From NCBI RefSeq assembly GCF_014174215.1, contig NZ_JABEQL010000003.1, positions 124,001 through 188,000 on the forward strand: 64,000 bases of DNA, in the 5' to 3' direction. A program made the position numbers and the translations under genes. How positions within the stretch are numbered: position 1 is the first letter of the stretch; the number at the start of each line of letters is the position of its first letter. Source of the stretch: Gluconacetobacter tumulicola. GTDB taxonomy: Bacteria; Pseudomonadota; Alphaproteobacteria; Acetobacterales; Acetobacteraceae. This document shows positions 18,698-27,956 of the stretch, in pieces. Under the pieces are notes generated by a model that saw only the letters and a list, made by a program, of their open reading frames with translations, had not been told where the DNA came from and searched no databases.

Positions 18698-19524
18698 CGG
18701 TGACCTTCCGGGGCTGGGGTGAAACTGCGCAGCGTGCCGTGCATGCGGAAATCTCCGAAATCCATGTCCAGATCGTCGGATACCCCGTTGGCGAAATACC
18801 GCATCCCGATCTCGTAATCGGGACGCATATCGTGCGACGAGGCCGTATAGAACGCCACATGCACCCGGCCGGACGGCAGGCGGGCCAGCGCCGGAAACGG
18901 GCTGGCCGAGGGCGGATGGTTCCACCCCAGGATCATGATATACGTATCCTGCGCCCCGTCCTCGCCGGTTCCGTCGAACAGCACCGGCGCCAGAGAGGCC
19001 TTTCCCTGTTCGCCGGCACGGATGATCGCCCTGGTATGGGCCATCGGGAACAGCACCCCGGCCGGAAGGCCGACCGTATGCGCGCGCGGCTGGGTATAGC
19101 GGATCTCGCCGCCGGTCGGGGTCATCGTCGCCTCGCCCATCACCCGGCTGGCCGGACGGCCATTCGCGGTCTGGACGGTCTGGAACACCAGATTATGGCC
19201 GTCCTTGGCCTCCAGCGTCGCGTAATCCGACACCATCTCGGTCACCGCGCCCGAGCGCGAGACCGTCTGCAGCTTCAGTTGCTGCTGGGTCGACCACGCC
19301 GAACACGCGTCGCTGACCGTATAGGTCATGGTTCCGCTGGCGGAAATCGTATCGCCGCCGGTCACGGCCACCAGCGTCAGGTCATACACCGCGCGGTGGG
19401 GTGCCAGCACGACAGGCGTCTCCGCCCGGGCAGGGCGTCCCACCCCCGGCAGAGCCAGGAGGACCGCCGCCAGCAGCGCCCTGCCCGGCCGCGCCATGGC
19501 GGCGCATCGGATGCTTGGTTTCAT
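18691..19524 (-). CDS. eipB: EipB-like cell envelope integrity protein (DUF1849)
   Basis: 277 residues from the ATG at 19524; other starts up to 19584 or down to 19497 are open. A signal peptide (ALLAAVLLALPGVGRPARAE) is followed by APHRAVYDLTLV, the opening strand of the DUF1849 family. One cysteine lies in SDACSAW and another is the final residue, matching the disulfide pair known for Brucella EipB. EipB is a periplasmic beta-spiral protein needed for envelope integrity. It sits 67 bp after aspS on the same strand. Confidence 0.82.
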   Translation of the reverse strand: MKPSIRCAAMARPGRALLAAVLLALPGVGRPARAETPVVLAPHRAVYDLTLVAVTGGDTISASGTMTYTVSDACSAWSTQQQLKLQTVSRSGAVTEMVSDYATLEAKDGHNLVFQTVQTANGRPASRVMGEATMTPTGGEIRYTQPRAHTVGLPAGVLFPMAHTRAIIRAGEQGKASLAPVLFDGTGEDGAQDTYIMILGWNHPPSASPFPALARLPSGRVHVAFYTASSHDMRPDYEIGMRYFANGVSDDLDMDFGDFRMHGTLRSFTPAPEGHRC

Positions 19525-19591
19525 GACCGCAGCAGAGCCCATCGCGCCTTTCCGCGCAATGATGCTCCGCTGGCAACGCACCATCTCCGGC

Positions 19592-21403
19592 CTATTCCGC
19601 CGGCTTGGCGTCCTTGCCGGCCGATGGCTTGGGCCGCGGCAGGTCGAGCGCCAGCGACAGCTCCTTCAGCCGCTCGGGCGGCACCGGTGCCGGGGCCCCC
19701 ATCATCAGGTCCTCGCCCTGCTGGTTCAGCGGGAACAGGATCACCTCGCGGATATTCGGCTCGTCGGCCAGCAGCATGACCATGCGGTCCACGCCCGGCG
19801 CCGAACCGCCATGCGGCGGCGCGCCGTAGCGGAAGGCGTTCAGCATGCCGCCGAACCGCGCCTCGACCTCGCTGGCCGGATAGCCCGCCAGTTCGAACGC
19901 CCGGATCATCACATCCGGACGATGGTTGCGGATCGCGCCCGACGACAGCTCGATACCGTTGCAGACGATATCGTACTGATAGGCCGTGATCGTCAGCGGG
20001 TCCTGGCTGTTCAGCGCCTCCAGCCCGCCCTGCGGCATCGAGAACGGGTTGTGCGAGAAATCGATCTGGCCCGTTTCCTCGTTGCGCTCATACATCGGGA
20101 AATCGGTGATCCAGCAGAAGCGGAAGGCATTCTGCTCGATCAGCTCCAGCTCGGTCGCGACGCGCGTGCGCACCTGGCCGGAGAATTTCACGACCTCGTC
20201 GCCCTTGCCCGCCGCGAAGAACACGGCATCGCCCGCCTTCAGCCCGGTCACGGCACGGATCGCCTCCACGCGCTCGGGCTCCAGGTTCTTGGCGATCGGC
20301 CCCTTGCCACCTTCCTCGTCGAAGATGATGTAGCCCAAGCCCCCGGCCCCGGCTTCGCGCGCCCAGGCGTTCAGCTTGTCATAGAAGGCACGCGGACGGT
20401 CGCCCGCCCCCGGCGCGGGAATCGCGCGCACCTCGCCGCCCGCGGCGACGATGCGGGCAAACAGGCCGAAGCCCGAATCGGCAAACGATTCGGTCACGTC
20501 GCTGATCAGCAGCGGGTTGCGTAGGTCGGGCTTGTCGCTGCCATACAGCTTCATCGCCGTGGCATAGGGAATCCGCTCGAACGGCGCCGCGCTGACCGTG
20601 CGCCCACCGCCGAACTCGCGGAACACGCCCTCCATCACCGGCTCCAGGGTCGCGAACACGTCTTCCTGGGTGGCGAACGCCATCTCGAAATCAAGCTGAT
20701 AGAACTCGCCCGGCGACCGGTCGGCACGCGCCGCCTCGTCACGGAAACAGGGCGCGATCTGGAAATACCGGTCGAACCCGGCGACCATCGCCAACTGCTT
20801 GAACTGCTGCGGGGCCTGCGGCAGGGCATAGAACTTGCCCGGATGCATCCGCGCCGGCACCAGGAAGTCGCGCGCGCCCTCGGGCGAAGAGGCCGTCAGG
20901 ATCGGCGTCTGGAACTCGATGAACCCCTGCTCCGTCATGCGGCGGCGCAGGCTGGCGATCACCTGCGAGCGCAGCAGGATGTTCCGATGCACCTTGTCCC
21001 GCCGCAGGTCGATATAGCGGTAGGTCAGGCGCAGATCCTCGGGATAGTTCTCGTGCCCCGCAACCTGGAACGGCAGCACCTCGGCCGCCGACTGCACGTC
21101 CACCGCCTGCGCGCGCAGCTCGATATCGCCGGTCGGCAGGTTCGGGTTGCGCGTCGCGTCGTCACGCAGCACGACCTCGCCCGTCACCGTCAGCACGCTC
21201 TCCACGCGCACCCGCTCGACCGCCTCCAGCACCGGCGAGCCGGCGGGAATCACGATCTGGGTGATGCCGAAATGATCGCGCAGATCGATGAACAGCAGAC
21301 CGCCATGATCGCGCTTGCTGTGCACCCAGCCGGAGAGGCGGGCGGTCTGCCCGGCGTCGCTGGCCCGAAGCGCGGCACAGCTATGGGTACGGTAGGGATG
21401 CAT
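19592..21403 (-). CDS. aspS: Aspartyl-tRNA synthetase
   Basis: 603 residues from the ATG at 21403, which has AGGA seven bases upstream. The N-terminal OB fold contains [24 protein letters not shown]. Class II motifs follow: [19 protein letters not shown] (motif 2) and [24 protein letters not shown] (motif 3). The GAD insertion typical of bacterial AspRS is present in the middle. It charges tRNA-Asp (possibly tRNA-Asn as well, if no AsnRS exists). A strong terminator-like hairpin with a U6 tract ends only 20 nt upstream of the start codon, which is unusual. Confidence 0.95.
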   Translation of the reverse strand: MHPYRTHSCAALRASDAGQTARLSGWVHSKRDHGGLLFIDLRDHFGITQIVIPAGSPVLEAVERVRVESVLTVTGEVVLRDDATRNPNLPTGDIELRAQAVDVQSAAEVLPFQVAGHENYPEDLRLTYRYIDLRRDKVHRNILLRSQVIASLRRRMTEQGFIEFQTPILTASSPEGARDFLVPARMHPGKFYALPQAPQQFKQLAMVAGFDRYFQIAPCFRDEAARADRSPGEFYQLDFEMAFATQEDVFATLEPVMEGVFREFGGGRTVSAAPFERIPYATAMKLYGSDKPDLRNPLLISDVTESFADSGFGLFARIVAAGGEVRAIPAPGAGDRPRAFYDKLNAWAREAGAGGLGYIIFDEEGGKGPIAKNLEPERVEAIRAVTGLKAGDAVFFAAGKGDEVVKFSGQVRTRVATELELIEQNAFRFCWITDFPMYERNEETGQIDFSHNPFSMPQGGLEALNSQDPLTITAYQYDIVCNGIELSSGAIRNHRPDVMIRAFELAGYPASEVEARFGGMLNAFRYGAPPHGGSAPGVDRMVMLLADEPNIREVILFPLNQQGEDLMMGAPAPVPPERLKELSLALDLPRPKPSAGKDAKPAE

Positions 21404-21422
21404 GGTCCGGTCCTGTGTCACC

Positions 21423-21455
21423 AAAAAACAAGGGACGGGGCGCGACGCGCCCCGT
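21423..21455 (-). terminator. Intrinsic terminator or attenuator just upstream of aspS
   Basis: On the minus strand, ACGGGGCGCG pairs with CGCGCCCCGT (plus coordinates 21446-21455 with 21435-21444, one-base centre), followed six bases later by TTTTTT (21428-21423). This is a canonical Rho-independent terminator. It lies downstream of mtnA but its U-tract ends only 20 nt before the aspS ATG, leaving no room for a separate promoter after it. Confidence 0.75.
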
Positions 21456-21532
21456 TCGGTCGAAGGCGGAGGAAGCCGGGCCGGGCCGCCCCTGTCAAGG
21501 GTTGCCTGCGCCTACCAGCCGCCGCCCCGCCA

Positions 21533-22636
21533 TTACGCCTCGGCGTGTTCCGGAAACAGCCCGGCCAGCCCCAGTTGCGAGGCCGCGCACAGCCCGCGCT
21601 CGGTGATCAGCCCCGTCACCAGCCGCGCGGGTGTCACGTCGAACGCCGGATTGGCCGCCCGGCTGCCCGGCGGCGTCACCCGCACGGTCTCGACCCGCCC
21701 GTCTTCGGTCTGGCCGGTCACACTCGTCACCTCGGCGCCCGCGCGCTCCTCGATCGGGATTTCGGTCAGCCCGTCGGTCACGCGCCAGTCGATGGTGGTC
21801 GACGGCAGCGCAACCCAGAACGGCACGCCATTGTCATGCGCCGCCAGCGCCTTCAGATAGGTGCCGATCTTGTTGGCCACGTCCCCGCCGCGCGTCACGC
21901 GGTCGGTGCCCACGATCACCAGATCGACCGATCCGTGCTGCATCAGGTGCCCGCCGGCATTGTCGGCCACCACCGTATGCGGCACGCCATGGCTGCCCAG
22001 CTCCCACGCCGTCAGCGCGGCGCCCTGGTTGCGCGGCCGGGTTTCATCCACCCAGACATGGACCTTCAGCCCGCCGTCATGGGCCATGTAGATCGGGGCC
22101 AGCGCGGTGCCCCAGTCGACGGTGGCAATCCATCCGGCATTGCAGTGGGTCAGGATATTGACCGTCGCCCCCTCGCCCCGCCGCGCCGCAATCTCCTGGA
22201 TCAGGCTCAGCCCATGCCGGCCGATCGCCTCGTTCTGCGCCGCATCCTCGTCGCAGATCCGCCCGGCCTCGTCATAGGCGGCGGCAACCCGCGCCTCGGC
22301 CGGCAGCGGACGCAGCCGCGCCAGCATGCGCTCGATCGCCCAGCGCAGGTTGATCGCGGTCGGCCGCGTATCCGCCAGCAAGGCGGCATCGCGCTCCATC
22401 GCGGCGTCGGAGGCATCGACGCGCAACGCCAGCGCCAGCCCATAGGCCGCCACCGCGCCGATCAGCGGCGCGCCGCGCACCTGCATGCTGCGGATCGCCT
22501 GCGCCACCTGGTCCCGCTCGGTCAGGCGCAGGATATCCAGCGCCCAAGGCAGGCGGGTCTGGTCGAAGATATGGACCGACCAGCCATCATCCTGGTCCAC
22601 CCATACGCTGCGATAAGGGACGTTACCGATCTTCAT
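21533..22636 (-). CDS. mtnA: S-methyl-5-thioribose-1-phosphate isomerase
   Basis: 367 residues from the ATG at 22636. Signature segments are [13 protein letters not shown] near residue 54, [20 protein letters not shown] with the catalytic cysteine, ADNAGGHLM and [19 protein letters not shown] with the catalytic aspartate. The enzyme isomerises methylthioribose-1-phosphate to the ribulose form in methionine salvage. eIF2B-alpha-like proteins share the fold, but the Cys/Asp pair supports the isomerase. No other salvage genes are adjacent. Confidence 0.92.
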   Translation of the reverse strand: MKIGNVPYRSVWVDQDDGWSVHIFDQTRLPWALDILRLTERDQVAQAIRSMQVRGAPLIGAVAAYGLALALRVDASDAAMERDAALLADTRPTAINLRWAIERMLARLRPLPAEARVAAAYDEAGRICDEDAAQNEAIGRHGLSLIQEIAARRGEGATVNILTHCNAGWIATVDWGTALAPIYMAHDGGLKVHVWVDETRPRNQGAALTAWELGSHGVPHTVVADNAGGHLMQHGSVDLVIVGTDRVTRGGDVANKIGTYLKALAAHDNGVPFWVALPSTTIDWRVTDGLTEIPIEERAGAEVTSVTGQTEDGRVETVRVTPPGSRAANPAFDVTPARLVTGLITERGLCAASQLGLAGLFPEHAEA

Positions 22637-22699
22637 GTCGCATGTTCCAATGGCTGGGAAAAAGGCCGCGCAGGGAAGCACCCAAGCCCCGCGACATCA

Positions 22700-22771
22700 A
22701 GCCCGCAACCATCCGGCTGCGGGCTCCACGCGACAGAATATCAGGTTCACGCGGCAGATGCGCGTGAACCT
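22700..22771. terminator. Two hairpins between htpG and mtnA
   Basis: AGGTTCACGCG (22743-22753) pairs with CGCGTGAACCT (22761-22771), and AGCCCGCA (22700-22707) pairs with TGCGGGCT (22718-22725). The first begins 14 bp after the htpG stop on the minus strand. Neither is followed by a U-tract, so they may end or stabilise htpG mRNA. Confidence 0.4.
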
Positions 22772-22784
22772 GTCATGGCAGGCG

Positions 22785-24638
22785 TCAGGCCGCGCCGCCC
22801 TGGATATGGGTCAGCGTCGCCGTCAGCCGGCTGGCAAAGGCCGTCGGGTCCTTCAGGCTCTCGCCCTCCTGGATCCGCGCGATATCCAGCAGGATCAGCG
22901 CCGTATCGGTCACCGATTCACCGCGCGCCACCCGCGCCGCCAGGTCGCGGATCAGCGGATGGGCCGGATTGACCTCCAGCGCCGGCGCCAGGTCCGGCAC
23001 CGCCTGCCCGCTGCGGCGCAGCAGGCGCTGCAATTGCAGGTCCGGCCCCTGGCCGGCCGCCGCCAGCACCACCGCGCTGCTCACCAGCCGCGTGCTGCCG
23101 CGCACCTCCGACACCGCATCGCCCAGCGCGTCCTTCAGCGCCGGCAGCAGCGTGTCCAGCTCCGCCTTCTCGCCTTCCGACAGCGGGGCCTCGAACTTCT
23201 CCAGGTCGGCATGGCTCTGGCTGACGCTGCGCAGCGGCTTGCTCTCGAACGTGCCCAGACGATCGGGCCAGAAGGAATCGACCGGATCGGTCAGCAGCAG
23301 CACCTCGATCCCGCGTGCCTTGAACCCTTCCAGTTGCGCCGAGGCAGGCAGCGTGTCGGGATTGTCGCCGGTCAGGTAATAGATCGCCTCCTGCCCGTCC
23401 TTCATCCGCGCCACGTAATCGGCCAGCGTGGTCCAGCCCTCCTCGGTGCTGGAGCGGAAACGGGCCAGACCCGCCAGGTCGGTGCGGTATTCCGCATCGT
23501 CCCAGATCCCTTCCTTCACCACCGGGCCGAAATTGTCCCAGAAGCCGGCATAGGATTCGACATCCTTGGCGCGGGTGCGCAGCTCGTTCAGCACCCGATT
23601 GGTCACGGCCTTGCGGATACGCTGCAACACCGGCGTCGCCTGCAGCATCTCGCGCGAGACGTTCAGCGGCAGATCCTCGGTATCCACCACGCCCTGCACA
23701 AAGCGCAGCCAGGGCGGCAGCAGCGCCGCATCGTCGGTGATGAACATGCGGCGGACATGCAGCCGCACGCGGCTCTCGCGCACCTGCTCGCCGAACTCGA
23801 ACGGGCGGCTGCCGGGGATGAACAGCAGGGCCGTGAAATCGATCGTCCCTTCGGCATGCCAGTGCAGCGTCGCCCAGGGCGTATCGAAATTATGGCTGAC
23901 ATGGCGATAGAATTCGGTCAGCTGCTCTTCCGTGACCTCACTGCGCGGCTTGCGCCACAGGGCCGTGCCCGCATTGGCCGCCTTGTCCTCGCCATCGCTG
24001 CGGATCGTGATCGGCCAGGCGATGTGATCGGCCCATTTGCGCACGATCGCTTCCAGCCGCCACGCGTCCAGAAACTCGTCGGCATCCTCCTTCATGTAAA
24101 GGATGATGTCGGTGCCCGGCTGCTCGCGCGTCGCGGGGCTGAGGGTAAAGCTGCCCTTGCCGTCCGACGACCAGCGCCACGCCTCGTCGCTGCCCGCACG
24201 GCGCGACACCACGTCGACATGCTCCGCCACCATGAAGGCGGCATAGAAGCCGACGCCGAACTGCCCGATCAGTCCGGACCGTTCGTCCGGCTTGTGCTTG
24301 GCCAGTTCCTCGCCGAACGCACGGGTGCCCGAGCGCGCAATGGTGCCCAAATTGCGCGCCAGCTCGTCCTTGCTCATGCCCGCGCCATCGTCGCTGATGG
24401 TCAGGCGCCGTGCATCCTTGTCGGGCTCGATGCGCACCTTCGCGCCCTCGGGCAGCGCCTGGGCGGCATCGGTCAGGGCCTCGAAGCGCCGCCGGTCGGT
24501 GGCGTCGGCGGCGTTGGCCACCAGTTCACGCAGGAAAATCTCGCGCTCGGAATACAGCGCATGCACCACCAGATCGAGCAGCCGCCCGACCTCCGCGCTG
24601 AAAGCATGTTCCTCGCCACCCGTCGCCTGATCGACCAT
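22785..24638 (-). CDS. htpG: Molecular chaperone HtpG (Hsp90)
   Basis: 617 residues from the ATG at 24638; a start at 24668 is also open. GHKL ATPase motifs: [20 protein letters not shown] with the ATP-binding Asn, [11 protein letters not shown] and [15 protein letters not shown]. The middle domain contains [19 protein letters not shown] and [18 protein letters not shown], highly conserved in Hsp90. It is a cytosolic ATP-dependent chaperone. The usual NASDA motif reads NAADA here. It lies 94 bp after the Nudix gene on the same strand. Confidence 0.95.
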   Translation of the reverse strand: MVDQATGGEEHAFSAEVGRLLDLVVHALYSEREIFLRELVANAADATDRRRFEALTDAAQALPEGAKVRIEPDKDARRLTISDDGAGMSKDELARNLGTIARSGTRAFGEELAKHKPDERSGLIGQFGVGFYAAFMVAEHVDVVSRRAGSDEAWRWSSDGKGSFTLSPATREQPGTDIILYMKEDADEFLDAWRLEAIVRKWADHIAWPITIRSDGEDKAANAGTALWRKPRSEVTEEQLTEFYRHVSHNFDTPWATLHWHAEGTIDFTALLFIPGSRPFEFGEQVRESRVRLHVRRMFITDDAALLPPWLRFVQGVVDTEDLPLNVSREMLQATPVLQRIRKAVTNRVLNELRTRAKDVESYAGFWDNFGPVVKEGIWDDAEYRTDLAGLARFRSSTEEGWTTLADYVARMKDGQEAIYYLTGDNPDTLPASAQLEGFKARGIEVLLLTDPVDSFWPDRLGTFESKPLRSVSQSHADLEKFEAPLSEGEKAELDTLLPALKDALGDAVSEVRGSTRLVSSAVVLAAAGQGPDLQLQRLLRRSGQAVPDLAPALEVNPAHPLIRDLAARVARGESVTDTALILLDIARIQEGESLKDPTAFASRLTATLTHIQGGAA

Positions 24639-24732
24639 GTCGGAAATCTCTCTGTTACGTAAAATCATCCAGTGGCAGCATATGGGTCACGAACATCATG
24701 ATTTCAACGCCCTGCGGCCCATCCATCTTCCG

Positions 24733-25365
24733 TCACTCGAAATCGGCCGGCAGGCCAGGCTCCCGGTAATGGTCGAACATGCGCCGTATCTGCCCCGGCA
24801 GCACCCGGCCCAGCGACAGGTCGGCCGGAATCTCCTCCGGGCCGAACCAGCCGATCTCCGAGGTCTCGATACTGGTGGCCGCTTCCCCACCCGCCAGATC
24901 GCACAGAAAGAAGAACTTGGCGCAGGAAAACGCCTTGTGCTCATGCCCCTGCCGGTCGCGATCCCACACCGCCGCCAGCCTACGCACCGTCACGATATAG
25001 CCGCTTTCCTCCTGCACTTCCTTCACAGCGTTCTCGGCCGGGGTCAGGTTCACATCCGCCCACCCACCGGGCAGCGTCCACCGCCCGCCGTCCAGCACTT
25101 CGCGCACCATCAGGATACGACCCGCCGCGTCGAACACGGCGGCGCGCACTTCGACCTTGGGCGTCGCATAGCCCTCCTGCCCGGCAAACAGGCTCTCGAT
25201 CCACGCCACGGGCGCGCCGGTGCCCACCGCCATCATGCGCGCGGCGATCGCCCGCAGCATCACGTACCGCTCGCGGTCGAACGGGTCCTGGGTAAAGGTC
25301 AGGCCGGTCTGTGCAATGGCCTGGATCTCCCGTCCCCAGACCAGCCACTCCGGCTTGCCGCTCAC
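24733..25365 (-). CDS. Nudix hydrolase with N-terminal YjhB-type domain
   Basis: 210 residues from a GTG at 25365. AAGGAG lies seven bases upstream and the GTGA overlaps the stop of the DUF985 gene, which fixes this start. The N-terminal REIQAIAQTGLTFTQDPFDR is the helical domain of YjhB-like Nudix proteins. The Nudix box region reads GGWADVNLTPAENAVKEVQ then EESGY. Compared with GX5EX7REUXEEXGU, the first Glu is replaced (Leu) and Arg is Lys, while the metal-binding EVQEE is kept. The substrate, probably a nucleoside diphosphate derivative such as ADP-ribose, is unproven. Confidence 0.82.
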   Translation of the reverse strand: MSGKPEWLVWGREIQAIAQTGLTFTQDPFDRERYVMLRAIAARMMAVGTGAPVAWIESLFAGQEGYATPKVEVRAAVFDAAGRILMVREVLDGGRWTLPGGWADVNLTPAENAVKEVQEESGYIVTVRRLAAVWDRDRQGHEHKAFSCAKFFFLCDLAGGEAATSIETSEIGWFGPEEIPADLSLGRVLPGQIRRMFDHYREPGLPADFE

Positions 25366-25826
25366 GCCGCCGCTCCTTCCGGCGCCCAGCCCGGCGGGGC
25401 GAGTTCGAAGCCCGAGAACTGGAAGGCCGGGGCGACGATGCAGCCCACCACGCTCCACGCCCCCAGCGATTCGGCCGCCTGCCAGCCCATCACCGGCACC
25501 ACCGCCTGCTGAAGATGACCTTCGCCCGGGCACGGCCCCAGAATCACGCTCTCTTCCACCCCGTCCCGCGCCATGCGCAGCCGCAGCGGCGCACCGCCCT
25601 GCCAGCACCAGATTTCGGCCGCATCGACCCGGTGCCAGTGCGACCGCTCGCCCCGCGCGAGCAGGAACTGGATGGTCGTAGCCGTCCCGCGCCCGCCATC
25701 CGGCGGCGTATCGCGCCACAATTCGCGATACCACCCGCCCTCCGGGTGCGGCGACAGGGCCAGCGCCTCGCGCACGGCATCGGCCGGCAGGTCGGGATTA
25801 CGCAGATCGATCGCAGGCCGGGTCAT
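25362..25826 (-). CDS. DUF985 cupin-fold protein
   Basis: 154 residues. LALSPHPEGGWYRELWRD near the N terminus, TTIQFLLARGERSHWHRVDAAEIW with cupin metal-ligand-like histidines, and AWSVVGCIVAPAFQFSGFEL at the C terminus match the DUF985 cupin family. Its biochemical role is not established. It starts 9 bp after the stop of the chorismate-lyase-like gene and is translationally coupled to the Nudix gene. Confidence 0.82.
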   Translation of the reverse strand: MTRPAIDLRNPDLPADAVREALALSPHPEGGWYRELWRDTPPDGGRGTATTIQFLLARGERSHWHRVDAAEIWCWQGGAPLRLRMARDGVEESVILGPCPGEGHLQQAVVPVMGWQAAESLGAWSVVGCIVAPAFQFSGFELAPPGWAPEGAAA

Positions 25827-25835
25827 GGCGTCTCC

Positions 25836-26522
25836 TCACTTCGACGGGCCGTCAGCGGGCGGCGGCGGAAAATCCAGCATGGCGCCGGTATAGGTCTCCA
25901 CCACCTCGCTGAACGGCAATCCGTCCTGACGATATAACAGCGCACGATGGCGCAGGATTTCGGCCGGAATCGCAATCCTGCCCGCGCCGGGCGGCGGCAG
26001 GCCCCGCCGCTCCCAATCGTCGGGCAACGGCGCGAACAGGCGGGCGCTGTCCAGCGTCCGGCGGGTGAAATGCAGGTCGGCCACCACATGGCCGAACGCG
26101 GTGTCGGTCCGCGACAGCAGGTCATTCATCGCCGGGGTCAGGCGCGACGGCACATACCAATTATCCGCCATCGACAGCACGCGCCCCCCGCATGCCAGCG
26201 CCACCCGGCGATAGGCGATCGCCTCGTCCGGCCCCACGGCCAGTTCCCGCCGCTGTTCCGCACTCGGCACCCGCACCACGCCCGCTATGCGCCGCGCCAC
26301 CACATGGGCCACCGGCGCCAGATCATGGTCGCGGCACCACCCTTCCAGCGTCAGGGTCGCGCTGGGGTGGGAAAGCAGACGCGCATCCAGCGTCGCAATC
26401 AGGGTTTCCAACTCCAGGCGCGCACGCGGCGTGTCGGGCCACATCGTCCCTCCTTCCGCCGCCACGGCGGGCACTGCGCAGGACAGGCCGGCCAGCAGCA
26501 TGAATGCGTGGAGCGCCTTCAC
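25836..26522 (-). CDS. Chorismate-lyase-like protein with N-terminal signal peptide
   Basis: 228 residues from a GTG at 26522 that overlaps the azgA stop as GTGA. The N terminus KALHAFMLLAGLSCAVPAVAA looks like a Sec signal peptide. The body has SMADNWYVPSRLTPAMNDLL, DTAFGHVVADLHFTRRTL and EILRHRALLYRQDGLPFSEV, similar to UbiC-type chorismate pyruvate-lyase and UTRA folds. If exported it could not act on cytoplasmic chorismate in ubiquinone synthesis, so a different substrate or role is likely. An ATG at codon 8 is an alternative start but would weaken the signal peptide. Function is inferred only at fold level. Confidence 0.6.
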   Translation of the reverse strand: MKALHAFMLLAGLSCAVPAVAAEGGTMWPDTPRARLELETLIATLDARLLSHPSATLTLEGWCRDHDLAPVAHVVARRIAGVVRVPSAEQRRELAVGPDEAIAYRRVALACGGRVLSMADNWYVPSRLTPAMNDLLSRTDTAFGHVVADLHFTRRTLDSARLFAPLPDDWERRGLPPPGAGRIAIPAEILRHRALLYRQDGLPFSEVVETYTGAMLDFPPPPADGPSK

Positions 26523-27883
26523 GCACCGCCCCCGATACCGCTGGCCAGCACCAGATAGAAAACGAACACCCCATCCAGCAGCAGCAGGATCGGCGTAATC
26601 TCGCTCCAGCGCCGCCCCACGACCGCCAGAACGGTATAGAGCAGCAGCCCCAGCGCCAGGCTGACCATGAAATTGCCGGTCATGACCGTCACCAGCACCA
26701 TCAGCAGCGGCGTCAGAATCTCCCCTGCATCCTCCTGCTCCGCCCGCCCAATATCGGCCAGCATACCCAAGCCCACCAGGATCAGCACCGGCGCGGTCGC
26801 CACCGCCGGCACGGCGGTAATGACCGGCCACAGGACCGACGACAGCGCGAACAGCGCGGCCACCGTAATCCCCACCAGCCCCGTCCGCCCCCCGGCCTCG
26901 GCACCGACCAGCGATTCCAGATAGGCCGACACGGTCGACGTCCCGAGTATCGACCCCACCACGCTGGCGGTACCGTCGGCGACGAAGGCAGCCCGGCCCA
27001 GTACCGGCTGCCCGTCCTCGACCGACAGGCCGGCCTTGCGCGTCACCGCCATCATGGTGCCCGTCGCATCGAAGAAATCCCCAAGGAAGAAATACAGCGT
27101 CACCGGCAGCACCAGGCCGAAATGCGTGACGAACCCATGGAAATCGAAGGGAAACAGCATGTGGACCGGATAATGCGGCCATTCCAGCCACGCCGACGGC
27201 CCGACCGTGACCGGCTGGCCGCCGGGATGATGGACGAAACACCCCGCGATGGTGACGGCAATGATGCTCAGCAGCATCCCGGCCGGCACGCGCATCATCC
27301 GCAGCACCCCGGCCAGGAACAGCCCGCCGACCGCCAGCAGCACCGCCGGATCGCGCAGCGAGCCAAAGGCGAAACCGTCCGCGCTCTTCACCGCCAGCCC
27401 GCCGCTGACCATGCCGATATGGGCGATAAAGGCGCCGATCGCGCAGTGAATGCCGGTGCGGACCGACACGGGAAAACCCATCACGATCTTCTGCCGCCAG
27501 CGCGTCAGCGACAGCGCGACGAAGGCCAGCCCCCCGATGAAGACCATGGTAAAGGCCACCGGCGGCGCGATCCCCATCTGCACGACCACGACCTGCGCGA
27601 AGATGAGGTTGCTGCTCATGGCCGGGGCCAGAGCAATGGGCAGGTTGGCCAGCAGCGCCATCAGCAGCGATCCGAAGACCGAGGCCGCGATGGTCGTCAT
27701 GATCATGTCGTGCCGGTCCAGCCCCGCCAGGGCCAGGATCGCCGGGTTGACGATCATGATATAGGCCATGGCCCCGAACGTGGTCAGCCCGGCGATCAAT
27801 TCCCGCGACAGGGTCGAACCTCGGCGCGTCACATGGAAAAAACGGTCGATCCAGCCGGTTGCCCCGGCGCCGTCATGCGTCAC
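26519..27883 (-). CDS. NCS2-family purine permease (AzgA type)
   Basis: 454 residues with 12-14 hydrophobic segments. The N terminus STLSRELIAGLTTFGAMAYI then IMIVNPAIL is the AzgA-type opening, and LYFFLGDFFDATGTMMAVTRKAGL plus TSTVSAYLESLVGAEAGGRTG are family hallmarks. These are proton symporters for adenine, guanine and hypoxanthine in the inner membrane. Translationally coupled (GTGA) to the chorismate-lyase-like gene and 73 bp after glk. Confidence 0.9.
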   Translation of the reverse strand: MTHDGAGATGWIDRFFHVTRRGSTLSRELIAGLTTFGAMAYIMIVNPAILALAGLDRHDMIMTTIAASVFGSLLMALLANLPIALAPAMSSNLIFAQVVVVQMGIAPPVAFTMVFIGGLAFVALSLTRWRQKIVMGFPVSVRTGIHCAIGAFIAHIGMVSGGLAVKSADGFAFGSLRDPAVLLAVGGLFLAGVLRMMRVPAGMLLSIIAVTIAGCFVHHPGGQPVTVGPSAWLEWPHYPVHMLFPFDFHGFVTHFGLVLPVTLYFFLGDFFDATGTMMAVTRKAGLSVEDGQPVLGRAAFVADGTASVVGSILGTSTVSAYLESLVGAEAGGRTGLVGITVAALFALSSVLWPVITAVPAVATAPVLILVGLGMLADIGRAEQEDAGEILTPLLMVLVTVMTGNFMVSLALGLLLYTVLAVVGRRWSEITPILLLLDGVFVFYLVLASGIGGGA

Positions 27884-27956
27884 TGCCAGTCTCTTCCCTC
27901 AACAAGATGAGGCGACTGTCCTACCGCTTCCGATATGATGCAAGGGAGACCGTCCG

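Noticed and set aside
22637-22784. Riboswitch upstream of mtnA
   Set aside because: Only two simple hairpins are visible; no SAM-riboswitch core could be traced by eye.
24733-25734. 333-residue Nudix protein
   Set aside because: The upstream 123 residues are a frame-shifted shadow of the DUF985 gene; a GTG with a good Shine-Dalgarno at 25365 is the real start.
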